This document shows, piece after piece, positions 1 to 7,935 of a DNA stretch of 18,339 nt (the stretch's first letter is position 1; every line of letters starts with the position of its first letter). The stretch is taken from the NCBI GenBank assembly GCA_009936675.1, contig JAACDY010000189.1, positions 1 through 18,339 on the forward strand, given 5' to 3'. The translations under genes were made by a program, and so were the position numbers. The DNA is from Bacteroidota bacterium. GTDB lineage: Bacteria > Bacteroidota > Bacteroidia > Flavobacteriales > Flavobacteriaceae. The notes under the pieces were generated by a model. The model saw only the letters and a list, made by a program, of their open reading frames with translations. It searched no databases and had not been told where the DNA came from.

Positions 1-724
1 GTCCCTCATTTTGGGGGTTGATCAACTTCATGTCTTTGTCCATATAGATGACGGTCATTACTTTTCTAGTTTGGTTCGTGGTATTGGGTCCTGCCCGATG
101 AAAAACCCAGCCAGAGTGTAAACTGACTTCTCCCAAATCAAAAGGTTCAGAGACCTTTTTAAAATCGGTAACCCTCAATCTTTTTTCAATTTCTCTTTCA
201 CTTTCATCACTAATGGCCAAAGCTCTCCCATCGCTAATTACTTGACTGCCCGCACTGAATTCCAAAGGGCCCATTTCAGGATCAATTCTTTGAAGAGGAA
301 TCCAAGCTGTAATGGTTTTATCGCTGCTCAAAGGCCAGTAGTATTGATCGGCATGCCAAGGAGTAAATCCCCCATTTCCTAATTTGAATAAAGCTTGATC
401 ATGATACATTCTTACCCCTTCCACTTCCATCAGTTCCGTTGCAATTTTTGCCAGTCTCTTTGAAAAAATTAATCTTTTTATTTCCTGATCCTCTGTCCAT
501 AGGTTGAAAATTTGCAAAAAAGCTTTTCCGTAGGTGTCCCTTTCGGACAGATCATCAACGTTTTGGTTTTTTTCTTCTACTTTTTCAGAAATCAATGGCC
601 CAAAATATTTTAAAGTAGGCTCATCAAAAACATTTTTTAATTTGATAAAACCATTTTCACGATAAAAATCGATGTGATCGGGGCTTAAAACATAATCTTT
701 GTCTAATGATTCAAAATGCCTCAT
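1..724 (-). CDS. Phytanoyl-CoA dioxygenase (PhyH) family protein, C-terminus cut by window edge
   Basis: I translated this minus-strand frame by hand from the ATG at 722-724; it stays open for 241 codons to the left edge, so the C-terminus is missing. It looks like an Fe(II)/2-oxoglutarate-dependent hydroxylase of the PhyH family. The iron triad is visible: H124 and D126 in TPWHADQYYW, and the distal H209 in WVFHRAGPN. R220 in TRKVMTVIY is in the place of the Arg that binds the 2-oxoglutarate carboxylate. The ectoine-hydroxylase signature is absent, so the substrate is unknown. The start lies 15 bases after the stop of the YdiJ-like dehydrogenase gene, so the two are probably co-transcribed, with this one second. 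The fold assignment is solid; the reaction cannot be named from sequence. Confidence 0.85.
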   Translation of the reverse strand, partial: MRHFESLDKDYVLSPDHIDFYRENGFIKLKNVFDEPTLKYFGPLISEKVEEKNQNVDDLSERDTYGKAFLQIFNLWTEDQEIKRLIFSKRLAKIATELMEVEGVRMYHDQALFKLGNGGFTPWHADQYYWPLSSDKTITAWIPLQRIDPEMGPLEFSAGSQVISDGRALAISDESEREIEKRLRVTDFKKVSEPFDLGEVSLHSGWVFHRAGPNTTNQTRKVMTVIYMDKDMKLINPQNEG

Positions 725-739
725 ATTTTTTATTTTAAT

Positions 740-3628
740 TCAACGCATAGCTTGATATAAAATGGAAATAGGGTGCAATGCGCTTCGGTTGGTACCGTCA
801 GAAATTTGATGTCTACAACTGGTTCCGTTGGCGGCCAAAAGAGTTGTTGGCTCCATTTTTCTTACAGCGGGAAAAAGCCGCTCCTCTCCTATTTTTTGGC
901 TGATTTCAAAATGCTCTGTTTCATATCCAAATGAACCCGCCATTCCACAGCATCCGGTGGAAAGTAGGCTAACCTTATAGTTCTTGGGTAGATTGAGTAT
1001 TTTAAAGGTGTCTGCAGGATTGCCCAAGGATTTTTGATAACAGTGGGCGTGAATTTTTAGTGTCTTAGCCTGATCGGTAAAAGCATCGGTTGAAATGTGA
1101 CCTTTATCGATCTCTTGAGCCAAAAACTCTTCCATTAAAAAACAATTTTCAGCCAATTTTTTTGCGCTGCTTTTGTCGGTGGCCAGCTTTAAATATTCAT
1201 CCTTAAAGGTGTAAAGTGCAGATGGTTCAATTCCCAACAACGGAATTTCTGAATTGATATGGTCTTTATAGAGTGCTACATTCTGATTGGCACAGGCTTT
1301 GGCTTGTTCCAAAAAGCCTTTTGAGATATAGGCACGTCCGCTTTCTGTGGAGGGTAGAATGTGTACATAATATCCCAAACGTTTGAGGATTTCAAAGGCA
1401 TCACGTCCGGTCTGAACATCCAGGTAGTTAGTAAATTCATCCAGATAGAGATAGACCTGACGGTTTGATTGTTGTTGTTGTTCGTTGATCAGTTGTCGGT
1501 CTAGCGGTGCAAAAAGTTTGGGAAGAGAACGGGAGGAGGCAATCCCCAAGGTTTTTTTGACAAGACTTCCCAAAAGCGGTATTTGAAAAACGCCGTTTTG
1601 TATCCCTCTAATGGGATTGAGCATTTTACTCAATTTTCCGTTGAATGCAAAAACTCGATCCCTGAGGCGGGGCCGATGTTTTTTTTGATATTGATAGAGG
1701 AACTCTGCCTTGTAGCTTGCCATATCCACACTGCTTGGGCATTCTGAGGCACAGGCTTTACAACTGATGCACAAATCCATCACTTGCTTAATCTGTGGAT
1801 TGTCAAATGGGTTTTTGGAATCGTTATGGGTCAATACTTCTCGAAGCACATTGGCTCTGCCGCGGGTGCTGTCTTTTTCGTCTTTGGTGGCACGATAGCT
1901 AGGGCAAATGGTAGCGTTTGTAGTGGTTTTTCTACAGTCACCCGAACCATTACACTTTTCTACAGCCCTCAATATCCCCTGATCTGAACTGAAATTCATA
2001 TAGGTATCGATCTCTGGCTCTTTTCGGTCGGGTTGGTAGCGTAAATTTTGATCCATGGGTAAGGGATCAACGATTTTACCTGGATTAAAAATAGAATCAG
2101 GATCAAAAATTTGTTTTATTTTTTGGATCAATTCATAGTTGCTTTCTCCCAGCATGAGCGGAATGAATTCTGAACGTACAATACCATCACCGTGTTCTCC
2201 ACTCATCGATCCCTTGTATTTTTTGACCAGATGTGCTACATCAGTGCTAATGGCTATGAAATGAACCACACCCTCTTTCTTTTTTAAGTTCAAAATGGGT
2301 CTCAAATGCAACTCCCCTGCCCCTGCATGGGCGTAGTAAACCGGATTTTGATTGTATTTTTTCATCAGGGCAGTAAATGCAGCGATATAATCTGCCAATT
2401 GATCCACGGGTACTGCTGTATCCTCGATACAAGCCACTGCTTTATCATCACCAACGATATTCCCTAAAAGACCTAAGCCCGCACTTCTGAGATTCAAAGC
2501 GGATTGTATTTCTTCTCCTTTTAGAATGGAGAAATCATAGGAGAGATTGATTTTTTTTAGGGTGTTGATTAAGGATTCTAATTGCAATTGAAGCTCTTTT
2601 TCTGAGGCGGCTCTTAGTTCGAGCATAAGTATGCCCTTGGGATCGCCTTTGAGAAAGAATCTATTTTTGGCCTGAGCAAGGTTGTTTTTGGTACAGTCCA
2701 ATATGGTTTTATCCATCATCTCACAGGTATAAAGTGGATGTTTCATCAAGGGTGCGACCGACTGCAGACAGTTTTCTATACTGTCGTAGTGCGCTGCGAC
2801 CATTACCGCCTCTTTTGGAGGAATTGCATCCAACGAAAGGCTAATGGAGGTCACAAATGCCAGTGAACCTTCGCTTCCTGTCAATAGCTTTGAAAGGTTG
2901 ATGACAGGGGATGAGGAGTTGATAAAGTCATCGAGAAGGGCATCGAGGGCATAACCGGAATTGCGTCGATGAACAGAAGCTTGGGGATACTCATTGCGTA
3001 TGTTGGTTTGATGCAATGGATCGGAAAGTTTTTCAGTAATAAATCGATAAATGGCACCCTCTAAGTTCTGTTGTTTTTCTTTTTTCCGGAATTGCTCTTC
3101 TGTCAAATCTTCGAAAGTAACTACACTTCCATCATGTAAAACACACTCTAAAGCGATTACTTTATCGCGAGTAACACCGTATTTGATGGAAGTGGTGCCA
3201 GAGGAGTTGTTTCCAGTCATTCCCCCAATGGTACAGCGGTTAGAGGTGGAAGTATTGGGGCCAAAGAACAATTGATAAGGGGCTAAAAAATCATTGAGAT
3301 CGTCTCGAACCATTCCAGGCTGAACGATAATTTTTTTAACCTTAGGATCAAAATCTATGATTCGATTGAAATGTTTTGAAACATCCACCACCAAACCTTT
3401 GCCTACTACCTGACCCGCCAATGAGGTTCCTCCTGCCCTAGGAATCAAGGGTATTTGGTTTTTCCTGGCAAAATGAACCAATTCAATGATGTCCTCTTTG
3501 TTTTTGGGAAAACAAACTCCATCAGGGTAGATCTTGTAAACGGATGCATCTGTAGCGTATAATTGACGATGTAGGACATCATCTTTGACCTGAAGACGTT
3601 TGAGGCTACTATAATCGTATTTAGACAT
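740..3628 (-). CDS. FAD-binding and 4Fe-4S-binding 2-hydroxyacid dehydrogenase, YdiJ / D-2-hydroxyglutarate dehydrogenase type
   Basis: A 962-residue, probably membrane-associated or cytosolic flavoprotein that should oxidise a D-2-hydroxyacid to the 2-oxoacid. The N-terminal half is a FAD_binding_4 (GlcD/VAO) module with the FAD-pyrophosphate loop PRAGGTSLAGQ at 63-73, followed by the FAD-linked oxidase C-terminal domain, which carries SGEHGDG with H479. Next comes an Fe-S segment with C559, C565 and C575, then the ferredoxin-like C620-C623-C626-C630-P. The last third has CCG-type cysteine clusters (C863 in HAHCYQ; C893-C894-G895). This FAD + Fe-S + CCG order and length match YdiJ, for which E. 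coli work points to D-2-hydroxyglutarate; respiratory D-lactate dehydrogenases are the alternative. It is the first gene of a likely operon with the downstream PhyH-like gene. A weak -7-like box lies 17 bases before the ATG. Confidence 0.9.
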   Translation of the reverse strand: MSKYDYSSLKRLQVKDDVLHRQLYATDASVYKIYPDGVCFPKNKEDIIELVHFARKNQIPLIPRAGGTSLAGQVVGKGLVVDVSKHFNRIIDFDPKVKKIIVQPGMVRDDLNDFLAPYQLFFGPNTSTSNRCTIGGMTGNNSSGTTSIKYGVTRDKVIALECVLHDGSVVTFEDLTEEQFRKKEKQQNLEGAIYRFITEKLSDPLHQTNIRNEYPQASVHRRNSGYALDALLDDFINSSSPVINLSKLLTGSEGSLAFVTSISLSLDAIPPKEAVMVAAHYDSIENCLQSVAPLMKHPLYTCEMMDKTILDCTKNNLAQAKNRFFLKGDPKGILMLELRAASEKELQLQLESLINTLKKINLSYDFSILKGEEIQSALNLRSAGLGLLGNIVGDDKAVACIEDTAVPVDQLADYIAAFTALMKKYNQNPVYYAHAGAGELHLRPILNLKKKEGVVHFIAISTDVAHLVKKYKGSMSGEHGDGIVRSEFIPLMLGESNYELIQKIKQIFDPDSIFNPGKIVDPLPMDQNLRYQPDRKEPEIDTYMNFSSDQGILRAVEKCNGSGDCRKTTTNATICPSYRATKDEKDSTRGRANVLREVLTHNDSKNPFDNPQIKQVMDLCISCKACASECPSSVDMASYKAEFLYQYQKKHRPRLRDRVFAFNGKLSKMLNPIRGIQNGVFQIPLLGSLVKKTLGIASSRSLPKLFAPLDRQLINEQQQQSNRQVYLYLDEFTNYLDVQTGRDAFEILKRLGYYVHILPSTESGRAYISKGFLEQAKACANQNVALYKDHINSEIPLLGIEPSALYTFKDEYLKLATDKSSAKKLAENCFLMEEFLAQEIDKGHISTDAFTDQAKTLKIHAHCYQKSLGNPADTFKILNLPKNYKVSLLSTGCCGMAGSFGYETEHFEISQKIGEERLFPAVRKMEPTTLLAANGTSCRHQISDGTNRSALHPISILYQAMR

Positions 3629-3645
3629 TCAATAGAGAGTATATG

Positions 3646-3653
3646 TAAAGATA
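3646..3653 (-). promoter_or_regulatory. Weak -7-like box upstream of the YdiJ-like gene
   Basis: On the minus strand this reads TATCTTTA, one mismatch from the Bacteroidota -7 consensus TAnnTTTG, and it lies 17 bases before the ATG at 3628. No TTG/TTTG -33 element is seen at the usual spacing, so this is only a candidate. Confidence 0.3.
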
Positions 3654-3663
3654 ATTTATTAAT

Positions 3664-3671
3664 TAGATTTG
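3664..3671 (+). promoter_or_regulatory. Candidate -7 box for the TlpA-like lipoprotein gene
   Basis: TAGATTTG matches the Bacteroidota -7 consensus TAnnTTTG exactly and lies 65 bases before the ATG at 3737. No clear -33 TTTG is present at the normal distance upstream. The leader downstream holds two copies of AAAGCTT (3687-3693 and 3706-3712). Confidence 0.35.
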
Positions 3672-3736
3672 CGTTGTTAATATAACAAAGCTTATTTAGA
3701 AGATAAAAGCTTTAAAATGTCTAATTTAGCTTCATT

Positions 3737-4846
3737 ATGAAAAATATTTTTTACCTATTATCTACTGTAATTTTTCTGGCTTGTTCCAGCAACGATAACG
3801 AGTTTAAGATCAATGGCTCTGTTGATTTAAAAGATGGTGATATGATTTACCGCGTTGTGGCTGATGCCAATCAACAACCTTTGATTGTTGATTCCACTGC
3901 TGTGGTTGATGGTGCCTTTAAAATGAGTGGTATTACAGAGTCGCCCGATATTAACTTTTTCTCTGTTCAAAACGTACGAGGTAACTTTCCTTTCGTTATT
4001 GAATCGGGAGACATCAGAGTTTCTTTATACAAAGACAGTTTGATGAGTTCTAAAGCATTGGGAACTGTTTCCAACGATGCTTTTATGAAATACAAATCCG
4101 AAACCAAGGTATTTATCAACTCAATGAATGATATCGGAAGAGATTTACAACAGGCCAACATTGCCAGAGATAGCCTTTTGGCGGTCGATCTCCAAGATCA
4201 ATACAAAGACGTACAAGATCAAATTAAAAGTTATGAGATTCGGTTTATTCAGGAAAACCCAGATTCCTATGTATCTGCTTTGATCCTCGAACGTTTTGTT
4301 ATGACCAAGCAAATGTCAATTGAAGAGGCCAAGTCTATGTTTGACAATTTGACCCCAAGGATCAGAGAGAGTAAAACAGGGGCAAAACTGGATGAAGCCC
4401 TCAACACCCCCACCCCCCCTGCTGAGGTTGGACAAATCGCTCCCGACTTTGAGGGGCCTGGGCCAACAGGACAATTGGTGAAGTTGCAAGAAAATTTAGG
4501 TAAGATAACCATTGTTGATTTTTGGGCGTCATGGTGTCGTCCATGTCGTGTTGAAAACCCCAACTTGGTGAAAACCTATAACAAACTCAAAGCCAAGGGA
4601 CTCAATGTAGTGGGTGTTTCATGGGATAAAAGTAAAGACAACTGGATCAAGGCCATCGAAGATGATGGTTTGCAGTGGTCTCACGTATCTCATCTTCAAT
4701 ATTGGAACGAACCCATTGCTAAAGCTTACCAAGTAAGATCTATACCTGCCACCTTTATTTTGGATCAGAATGGCAAAATATTGGCCAAAAACCTCAGAGG
4801 CAAAGCCCTTGAACAAAAGGTTGAAGAACTCCTAGCAACTAATTAA
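3737..4846 (+). CDS. TlpA/ResA-like thioredoxin-fold lipoprotein with DUF4369-like N-terminal domain
   Basis: A 369-residue predicted envelope lipoprotein and thiol-disulfide oxidoreductase. The N-terminus is a short signal peptide ending in a lipobox (FLAC, Cys16), so it should be lipid-anchored outside the inner membrane. Residues about 22-120 resemble the DUF4369 domain common in Bacteroidota, followed by a charged helical stretch (about 120-215). A Pro-rich linker leads into an AhpC/TSA-Redoxin-like thioredoxin domain (about 230-365) with active site WCRPC (C267, C270) and a cis-Pro loop SIPATFIL (P337). It probably reduces or shuffles disulfides in periplasmic or surface proteins; the partner is unknown. 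The linker is encoded by a C5-A-C7 tract (4407-4419), which could be prone to slippage. It converges on the rhomboid gene with a 3-base gap. Confidence 0.9.
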   Translation: MKNIFYLLSTVIFLACSSNDNEFKINGSVDLKDGDMIYRVVADANQQPLIVDSTAVVDGAFKMSGITESPDINFFSVQNVRGNFPFVIESGDIRVSLYKDSLMSSKALGTVSNDAFMKYKSETKVFINSMNDIGRDLQQANIARDSLLAVDLQDQYKDVQDQIKSYEIRFIQENPDSYVSALILERFVMTKQMSIEEAKSMFDNLTPRIRESKTGAKLDEALNTPTPPAEVGQIAPDFEGPGPTGQLVKLQENLGKITIVDFWASWCRPCRVENPNLVKTYNKLKAKGLNVVGVSWDKSKDNWIKAIEDDGLQWSHVSHLQYWNEPIAKAYQVRSIPATFILDQNGKILAKNLRGKALEQKVEELLATN

Positions 4847-4849
4847 TTA

Positions 4850-5497
4850 TTAAGATTTACGCCTAAAAATAACTGCTGCTATAATTAGGGTGGCAGCCAG
4901 TATGGTCAAAGTAAATCCCGACTCGATTATTACACCTGGTACGAAAGCTATGGTAGCCAACAGGCCTGCAATAGCACCACCGAAATGGGCAGTATGTCCA
5001 ATATTATCTCTTTGTTTTCCCATCCCATAAATGGTATAAGCCATGTACAGGGCGGCCATGACATAGCCCGGAAGGGGGATTGGAAAAAAGAGCATCATCA
5101 TTTTCATATCTGGATACAAAAGGACAGCACTGTAAACTACCCCTGAAACAGCCCCACTGGCTCCGACAGCCGTATAGTTATCTTGTTTGTTATGATATCT
5201 AACTGATAGATCATTTCCTAAATAAAGACTGGTGAGATATAAGGCTAAAAATTTCATTTCTCCTAAACTATAGACAACGTATCCAGCAAAAAAATACAAG
5301 GACAACATGTTGACAAACAAATGATTAAAGTCAACGTGAAGAAAACCTGAGCTCCACATACGAATTTGTTCTCCCGCCTTGATTTTCGCCATTTGAAACT
5401 GGTACTTATTAAAAAAAGGCTGATTTTTAAAACCTAAAACAGACAGCAAAACATTGGAAACAATTATGGCGGTTACAACCGATGGAAGCGTGGTCAT
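4850..5497 (-). CDS. Rhomboid family intramembrane serine protease
   Basis: A 215-residue polytopic membrane protein with about six hydrophobic segments. It has the rhomboid hallmarks: H59 and N63 in FNHLFVN (the HxxxN oxyanion-side motif), the catalytic Ser114 in VGASGAVSG, and the catalytic His171 in GHTAHFGGAIAG. All residues of the Ser-His dyad are present, so it should be an active protease that cleaves transmembrane segments. Its substrate cannot be predicted. Its ATG is at 5497, with a perfect -7 box 19 bases upstream that lies back to back with the -7 box of the divergent acyltransferase gene. Its 3' end nearly touches the convergent lipoprotein gene. Confidence 0.93.
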   Translation of the reverse strand: MTTLPSVVTAIIVSNVLLSVLGFKNQPFFNKYQFQMAKIKAGEQIRMWSSGFLHVDFNHLFVNMLSLYFFAGYVVYSLGEMKFLALYLTSLYLGNDLSVRYHNKQDNYTAVGASGAVSGVVYSAVLLYPDMKMMMLFFPIPLPGYVMAALYMAYTIYGMGKQRDNIGHTAHFGGAIAGLLATIAFVPGVIIESGFTLTILAATLIIAAVIFRRKS

Positions 5498-5516
5498 TAA
5501 GATATATTTTAAGGGA

Positions 5517-5524
5517 CAAATATA
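5517..5524 (-). promoter_or_regulatory. -7 promoter box for the rhomboid gene
   Basis: The minus strand reads TATATTTG, an exact match to TAnnTTTG, 19 bases before the rhomboid ATG. The nearest TTTG that could serve as the -33 box lies about 25 bases upstream, slightly longer than the usual 19-23. One base separates it from the divergent box at 5526-5533. Confidence 0.5.
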
Positions 5525-5525
5525 C

Positions 5526-5533
5526 TATCTTTG
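5526..5533 (+). promoter_or_regulatory. -7 promoter box for the LpxL-like acyltransferase gene
   Basis: TATCTTTG matches TAnnTTTG exactly and lies 13 bases before the TTG start at 5547, which predicts a leader of only a few bases. No clear -33 element is seen. Together with the minus-strand box at 5517-5524 it forms an imperfect palindrome. Confidence 0.5.
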
Positions 5534-5546
5534 AAAAAAAATTGCC

Positions 5547-6431
5547 TTGCAAAGAGTTGTTTACCTTCTAGCCTATCCATTAATCTACATCATCGCTTCA
5601 ATTCCATTCAGTGTTCTGTATGTTTTTTCTGATGTATTGAACTTTTTGATATACAATATATTGGGCTATAGAAAAAAAATAGTTAGATCCAATCTCAGAA
5701 GGGCCTTTCCTGATAAAAATGAGGCGGAACTCAAGTGGATCGAAAAAAAATTTTATAGACATTTTTGCGACATTACGCTCGAAGCGTTTAAGTCTTTTAA
5801 GTTGAGTTCAGAGGAAATGCAAAAACGAATGGTTTTTAAGAATCTCGATGTTTTGAACCAATTTGAGAAAGAAAACAGAAGTGTTATCATGATGTGTGGT
5901 CATTATGCCAGTTGGGAGTGGATGTTATCTATAGGTTATCATACGGTCTCTGAGGGATATGGTATTTACACCCCTCTCATGAACAAATACCTCAATGATT
6001 TGGTCATTAAAATCAGGAAAAAACACCGAGCCAACTTGATTTCCCGTTATGAAGCCATTCAAAACATTAAAAACCTACACCACAATGGAACTTTAGGGGT
6101 CTATGGTTTTCTCAGTGATCAATCTCCACGACCCAAGCCAAAATCCTACTGGAGGACATTTTTGGGTGTCAAAGTCCCCGTTTTTGTAGGGGCAGAAATG
6201 ATCGCCCGTGAATTTGATTTTGGAGTGGTTTATGCCAAAATTAATCGTGTCAAAAGAGGCTATTATGAGGCCAGTTTTGAGTTGATCAGCGACCAGCCCA
6301 AAAAAACCGAAGTAAATCGAATAACAGATACGTTTACCGAATGGCTAGAGCAGGATGTTTATTGTGATCCCACCCAATACTTGTGGACGCACAGACGTTT
6401 TAAGCACGCTCATAAAGCACCTAAGGATTAA
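5547..6431 (+). CDS. LpxL/HtrB-like lysophospholipid acyltransferase (lipid A secondary acyltransferase family)
   Basis: A 294-residue membrane-anchored acyltransferase of the LABLP/LpxL-HtrB family, expected to transfer an acyl chain from acyl-ACP to a lipid A precursor or a related lipid. A hydrophobic N-terminal anchor (about 3-40) precedes the HX4E motif (H119 and E124 in GHYASWEW). The later segments DQSPRPKP and GAEMIARE resemble family blocks that follow the active site. The start is TTG at 5547: an in-frame TGA at 5532-5534 leaves only this TTG or an ATT at 5541, and the protein already has the expected N-terminal length. Some Bacteroidota homologues act on ornithine or other aminolipids, so the acceptor is uncertain. 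The stop overlaps that of the convergent glmM gene. Confidence 0.87.
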   Translation: MQRVVYLLAYPLIYIIASIPFSVLYVFSDVLNFLIYNILGYRKKIVRSNLRRAFPDKNEAELKWIEKKFYRHFCDITLEAFKSFKLSSEEMQKRMVFKNLDVLNQFEKENRSVIMMCGHYASWEWMLSIGYHTVSEGYGIYTPLMNKYLNDLVIKIRKKHRANLISRYEAIQNIKNLHHNGTLGVYGFLSDQSPRPKPKSYWRTFLGVKVPVFVGAEMIAREFDFGVVYAKINRVKRGYYEASFELISDQPKKTEVNRITDTFTEWLEQDVYCDPTQYLWTHRRFKHAHKAPKD

Positions 6432-7810
6432 ACCATCTCCTCAATCTCTCTCAAAAACCGTTGCGCCAATTCGTTAGCCGCCGTTTCATTTGTTGCTTCG
6501 GTATATACTCTAATAATGGGTTCCGTATTGGATTTTCTCAGGTGAACCCAAGAGGATTCAAAAGCTATTTTAACTCCATCTATAGTGCTGGGATTTTTTT
6601 CAGAATATTTTTTTTCTACTTTTTTGAGAAGTGAATCCACATCCATTCCTTCTGACAAGGAAACTTTGGCTTTGCTCATGGCATAATCTGGATAGGAAGC
6701 CCTCAATGCAGAAACCTTTTGATTGGTTTCTGTTAGAAGACTCAAAAAGAGTGCAACGCCAACCAGTGCATCTCGACCGTAATGCAAATCAGGGTAGATG
6801 ATACCTCCATTGCCTTCACCTCCTATTACAGCTTTGACTTCCTTCATTTTTTCAACCACATTCACCTCACCCACTGCACTGGCATGATGGGTGCCATTTC
6901 TTTTTTGAGTGATGTCTGCCAGTGCACGGGTCGAAGAAAGATTAGAAACAGTGTCTCCAGGGGTTTTTGACAAAACATAGTCAGAACAAGCAACCAAGGT
7001 GTATTCTTCTCCAAAAACCACCCCATTTTCATCGACAAAGGCCAGTCGGTCAACATCGGGATCGACAACGATTCCAAAATCGGCATTTTCAGATACTACT
7101 TTTTCAGACAGTACTGTTAGGTGTTCTTTTAAGGGTTCAGGATTGTGAGGGAAATGACCCGTAGGGTCACAGTAAATGGGAATAGTAGTCACACCAAAGG
7201 CTTCTAAAAGAAGGGGTATGGCAATCCCTCCTGTGGAATTAACGGCATCCACGACCACTTTGAATTTTTTTTGACGAATGTCCTCCGAATTGACCAAGGG
7301 CAAGTCTAAAACTCTTTTTACATGGTCTTCTATAGCGCCTTTAACTGAGGTGACTTTTCCAAGATTATCGATGGAAGCATATTCAAAATCCTTTTTTTTG
7401 GCAATTTCCAATATGGCTTTTCCAGAAGCAGCATTTAAAAACTCACCCTTTTCATTAAGCAGTTTTAGTGCATTCCACTGCTTGGGATTGTGACTGGCAG
7501 TGATAATGATACCGCCATGAGCTTGATGTTGAGTTACTGCCATTTCTACTGTTGGTGTGGTGGACAGTCCCACATCCAATACTTCTATACCAAAACCTAC
7601 CAAAGTTTGGTTAACCAGGCCTTGGACCATACTGCCAGAAAGCCTTGCATCTCGGCCTACTACAACTTTGTATTCTTTTGTGTCCAGATTATTTTTTAAC
7701 CAACTGGCATAGGCAGAAGTAAACAAAACGGTGTCTAGTGGCGTAAGGTTATCAGAGGTTTTACCTCCAATAGTGCCTCTTATTCCTGAAATGGATTTTA
7801 TTAAAGTCAT
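6428..7810 (-). CDS. glmM: Phosphoglucosamine mutase (GlmM-type phosphohexomutase)
   Basis: A 460-residue alpha-D-phosphohexomutase, expected to convert glucosamine-6-phosphate to glucosamine-1-phosphate on the way to UDP-GlcNAc for peptidoglycan and lipid A. Visible motifs are the phosphoserine loop TASHNP (S106), the Mg2+ loop DPDVDR (250-255), the sugar loop GEGNGG (331-336), and the phosphate-binding loop RKSNTEPIIRVYTEA. The SNTEP form differs from SGTEP of classical GlmM, so phosphomannomutase activity is an alternative. The frame opens at 7867, but I place the start at the ATG 7808-7810, because MTLIKSISGIRGTIGG is the usual N-terminus in this family as I know it, and a -7 box sits just upstream. 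The preceding 19 codons look like non-coding sequence. Confidence 0.85.
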   Translation of the reverse strand: MTLIKSISGIRGTIGGKTSDNLTPLDTVLFTSAYASWLKNNLDTKEYKVVVGRDARLSGSMVQGLVNQTLVGFGIEVLDVGLSTTPTVEMAVTQHQAHGGIIITASHNPKQWNALKLLNEKGEFLNAASGKAILEIAKKKDFEYASIDNLGKVTSVKGAIEDHVKRVLDLPLVNSEDIRQKKFKVVVDAVNSTGGIAIPLLLEAFGVTTIPIYCDPTGHFPHNPEPLKEHLTVLSEKVVSENADFGIVVDPDVDRLAFVDENGVVFGEEYTLVACSDYVLSKTPGDTVSNLSSTRALADITQKRNGTHHASAVGEVNVVEKMKEVKAVIGGEGNGGIIYPDLHYGRDALVGVALFLSLLTETNQKVSALRASYPDYAMSKAKVSLSEGMDVDSLLKKVEKKYSEKNPSTIDGVKIAFESSWVHLRKSNTEPIIRVYTEATNETAANELAQRFLREIEEMV

Positions 7811-7813
7811 GTT

Positions 7814-7821
7814 CAAAGATA
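7814..7821 (-). promoter_or_regulatory. -7 promoter box abutting the preferred glmM start
   Basis: The minus strand reads TATCTTTG, an exact TAnnTTTG match, only three bases before the ATG at 7810. Transcription from it would start at or next to the start codon, giving a leaderless mRNA. No clear -33 TTG lies at the usual distance upstream. Confidence 0.4.
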
Positions 7822-7901
7822 ATGATTGCTCTATTTTAGACGACTCATTTTGTTGTTCTAATTTCAAACTTTTAATGGATGACGGACTGACTCAATTGTA
7901 T

Positions 7902-7909
7902 TAGTTTTG
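7902..7909 (+). promoter_or_regulatory. -7 promoter box for the AcpH-like gene
   Basis: TAGTTTTG matches TAnnTTTG exactly and lies 26 bases before the ATG at 7936. The expected -33 region has no TTTG, so the assignment rests on the -7 box and its position. Confidence 0.4.
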
Positions 7910-7935
7910 ATTCAAATTTTTAGATCTGTAAAACA

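Noticed and set aside
3687..3713. Two copies of AAAGCTT, 19 bases apart, in the leader of the lipoprotein gene
   Set aside because: Each is a self-palindromic HindIII-type hexamer in AT-rich DNA. Two copies could be chance, and no known operator is recognised.
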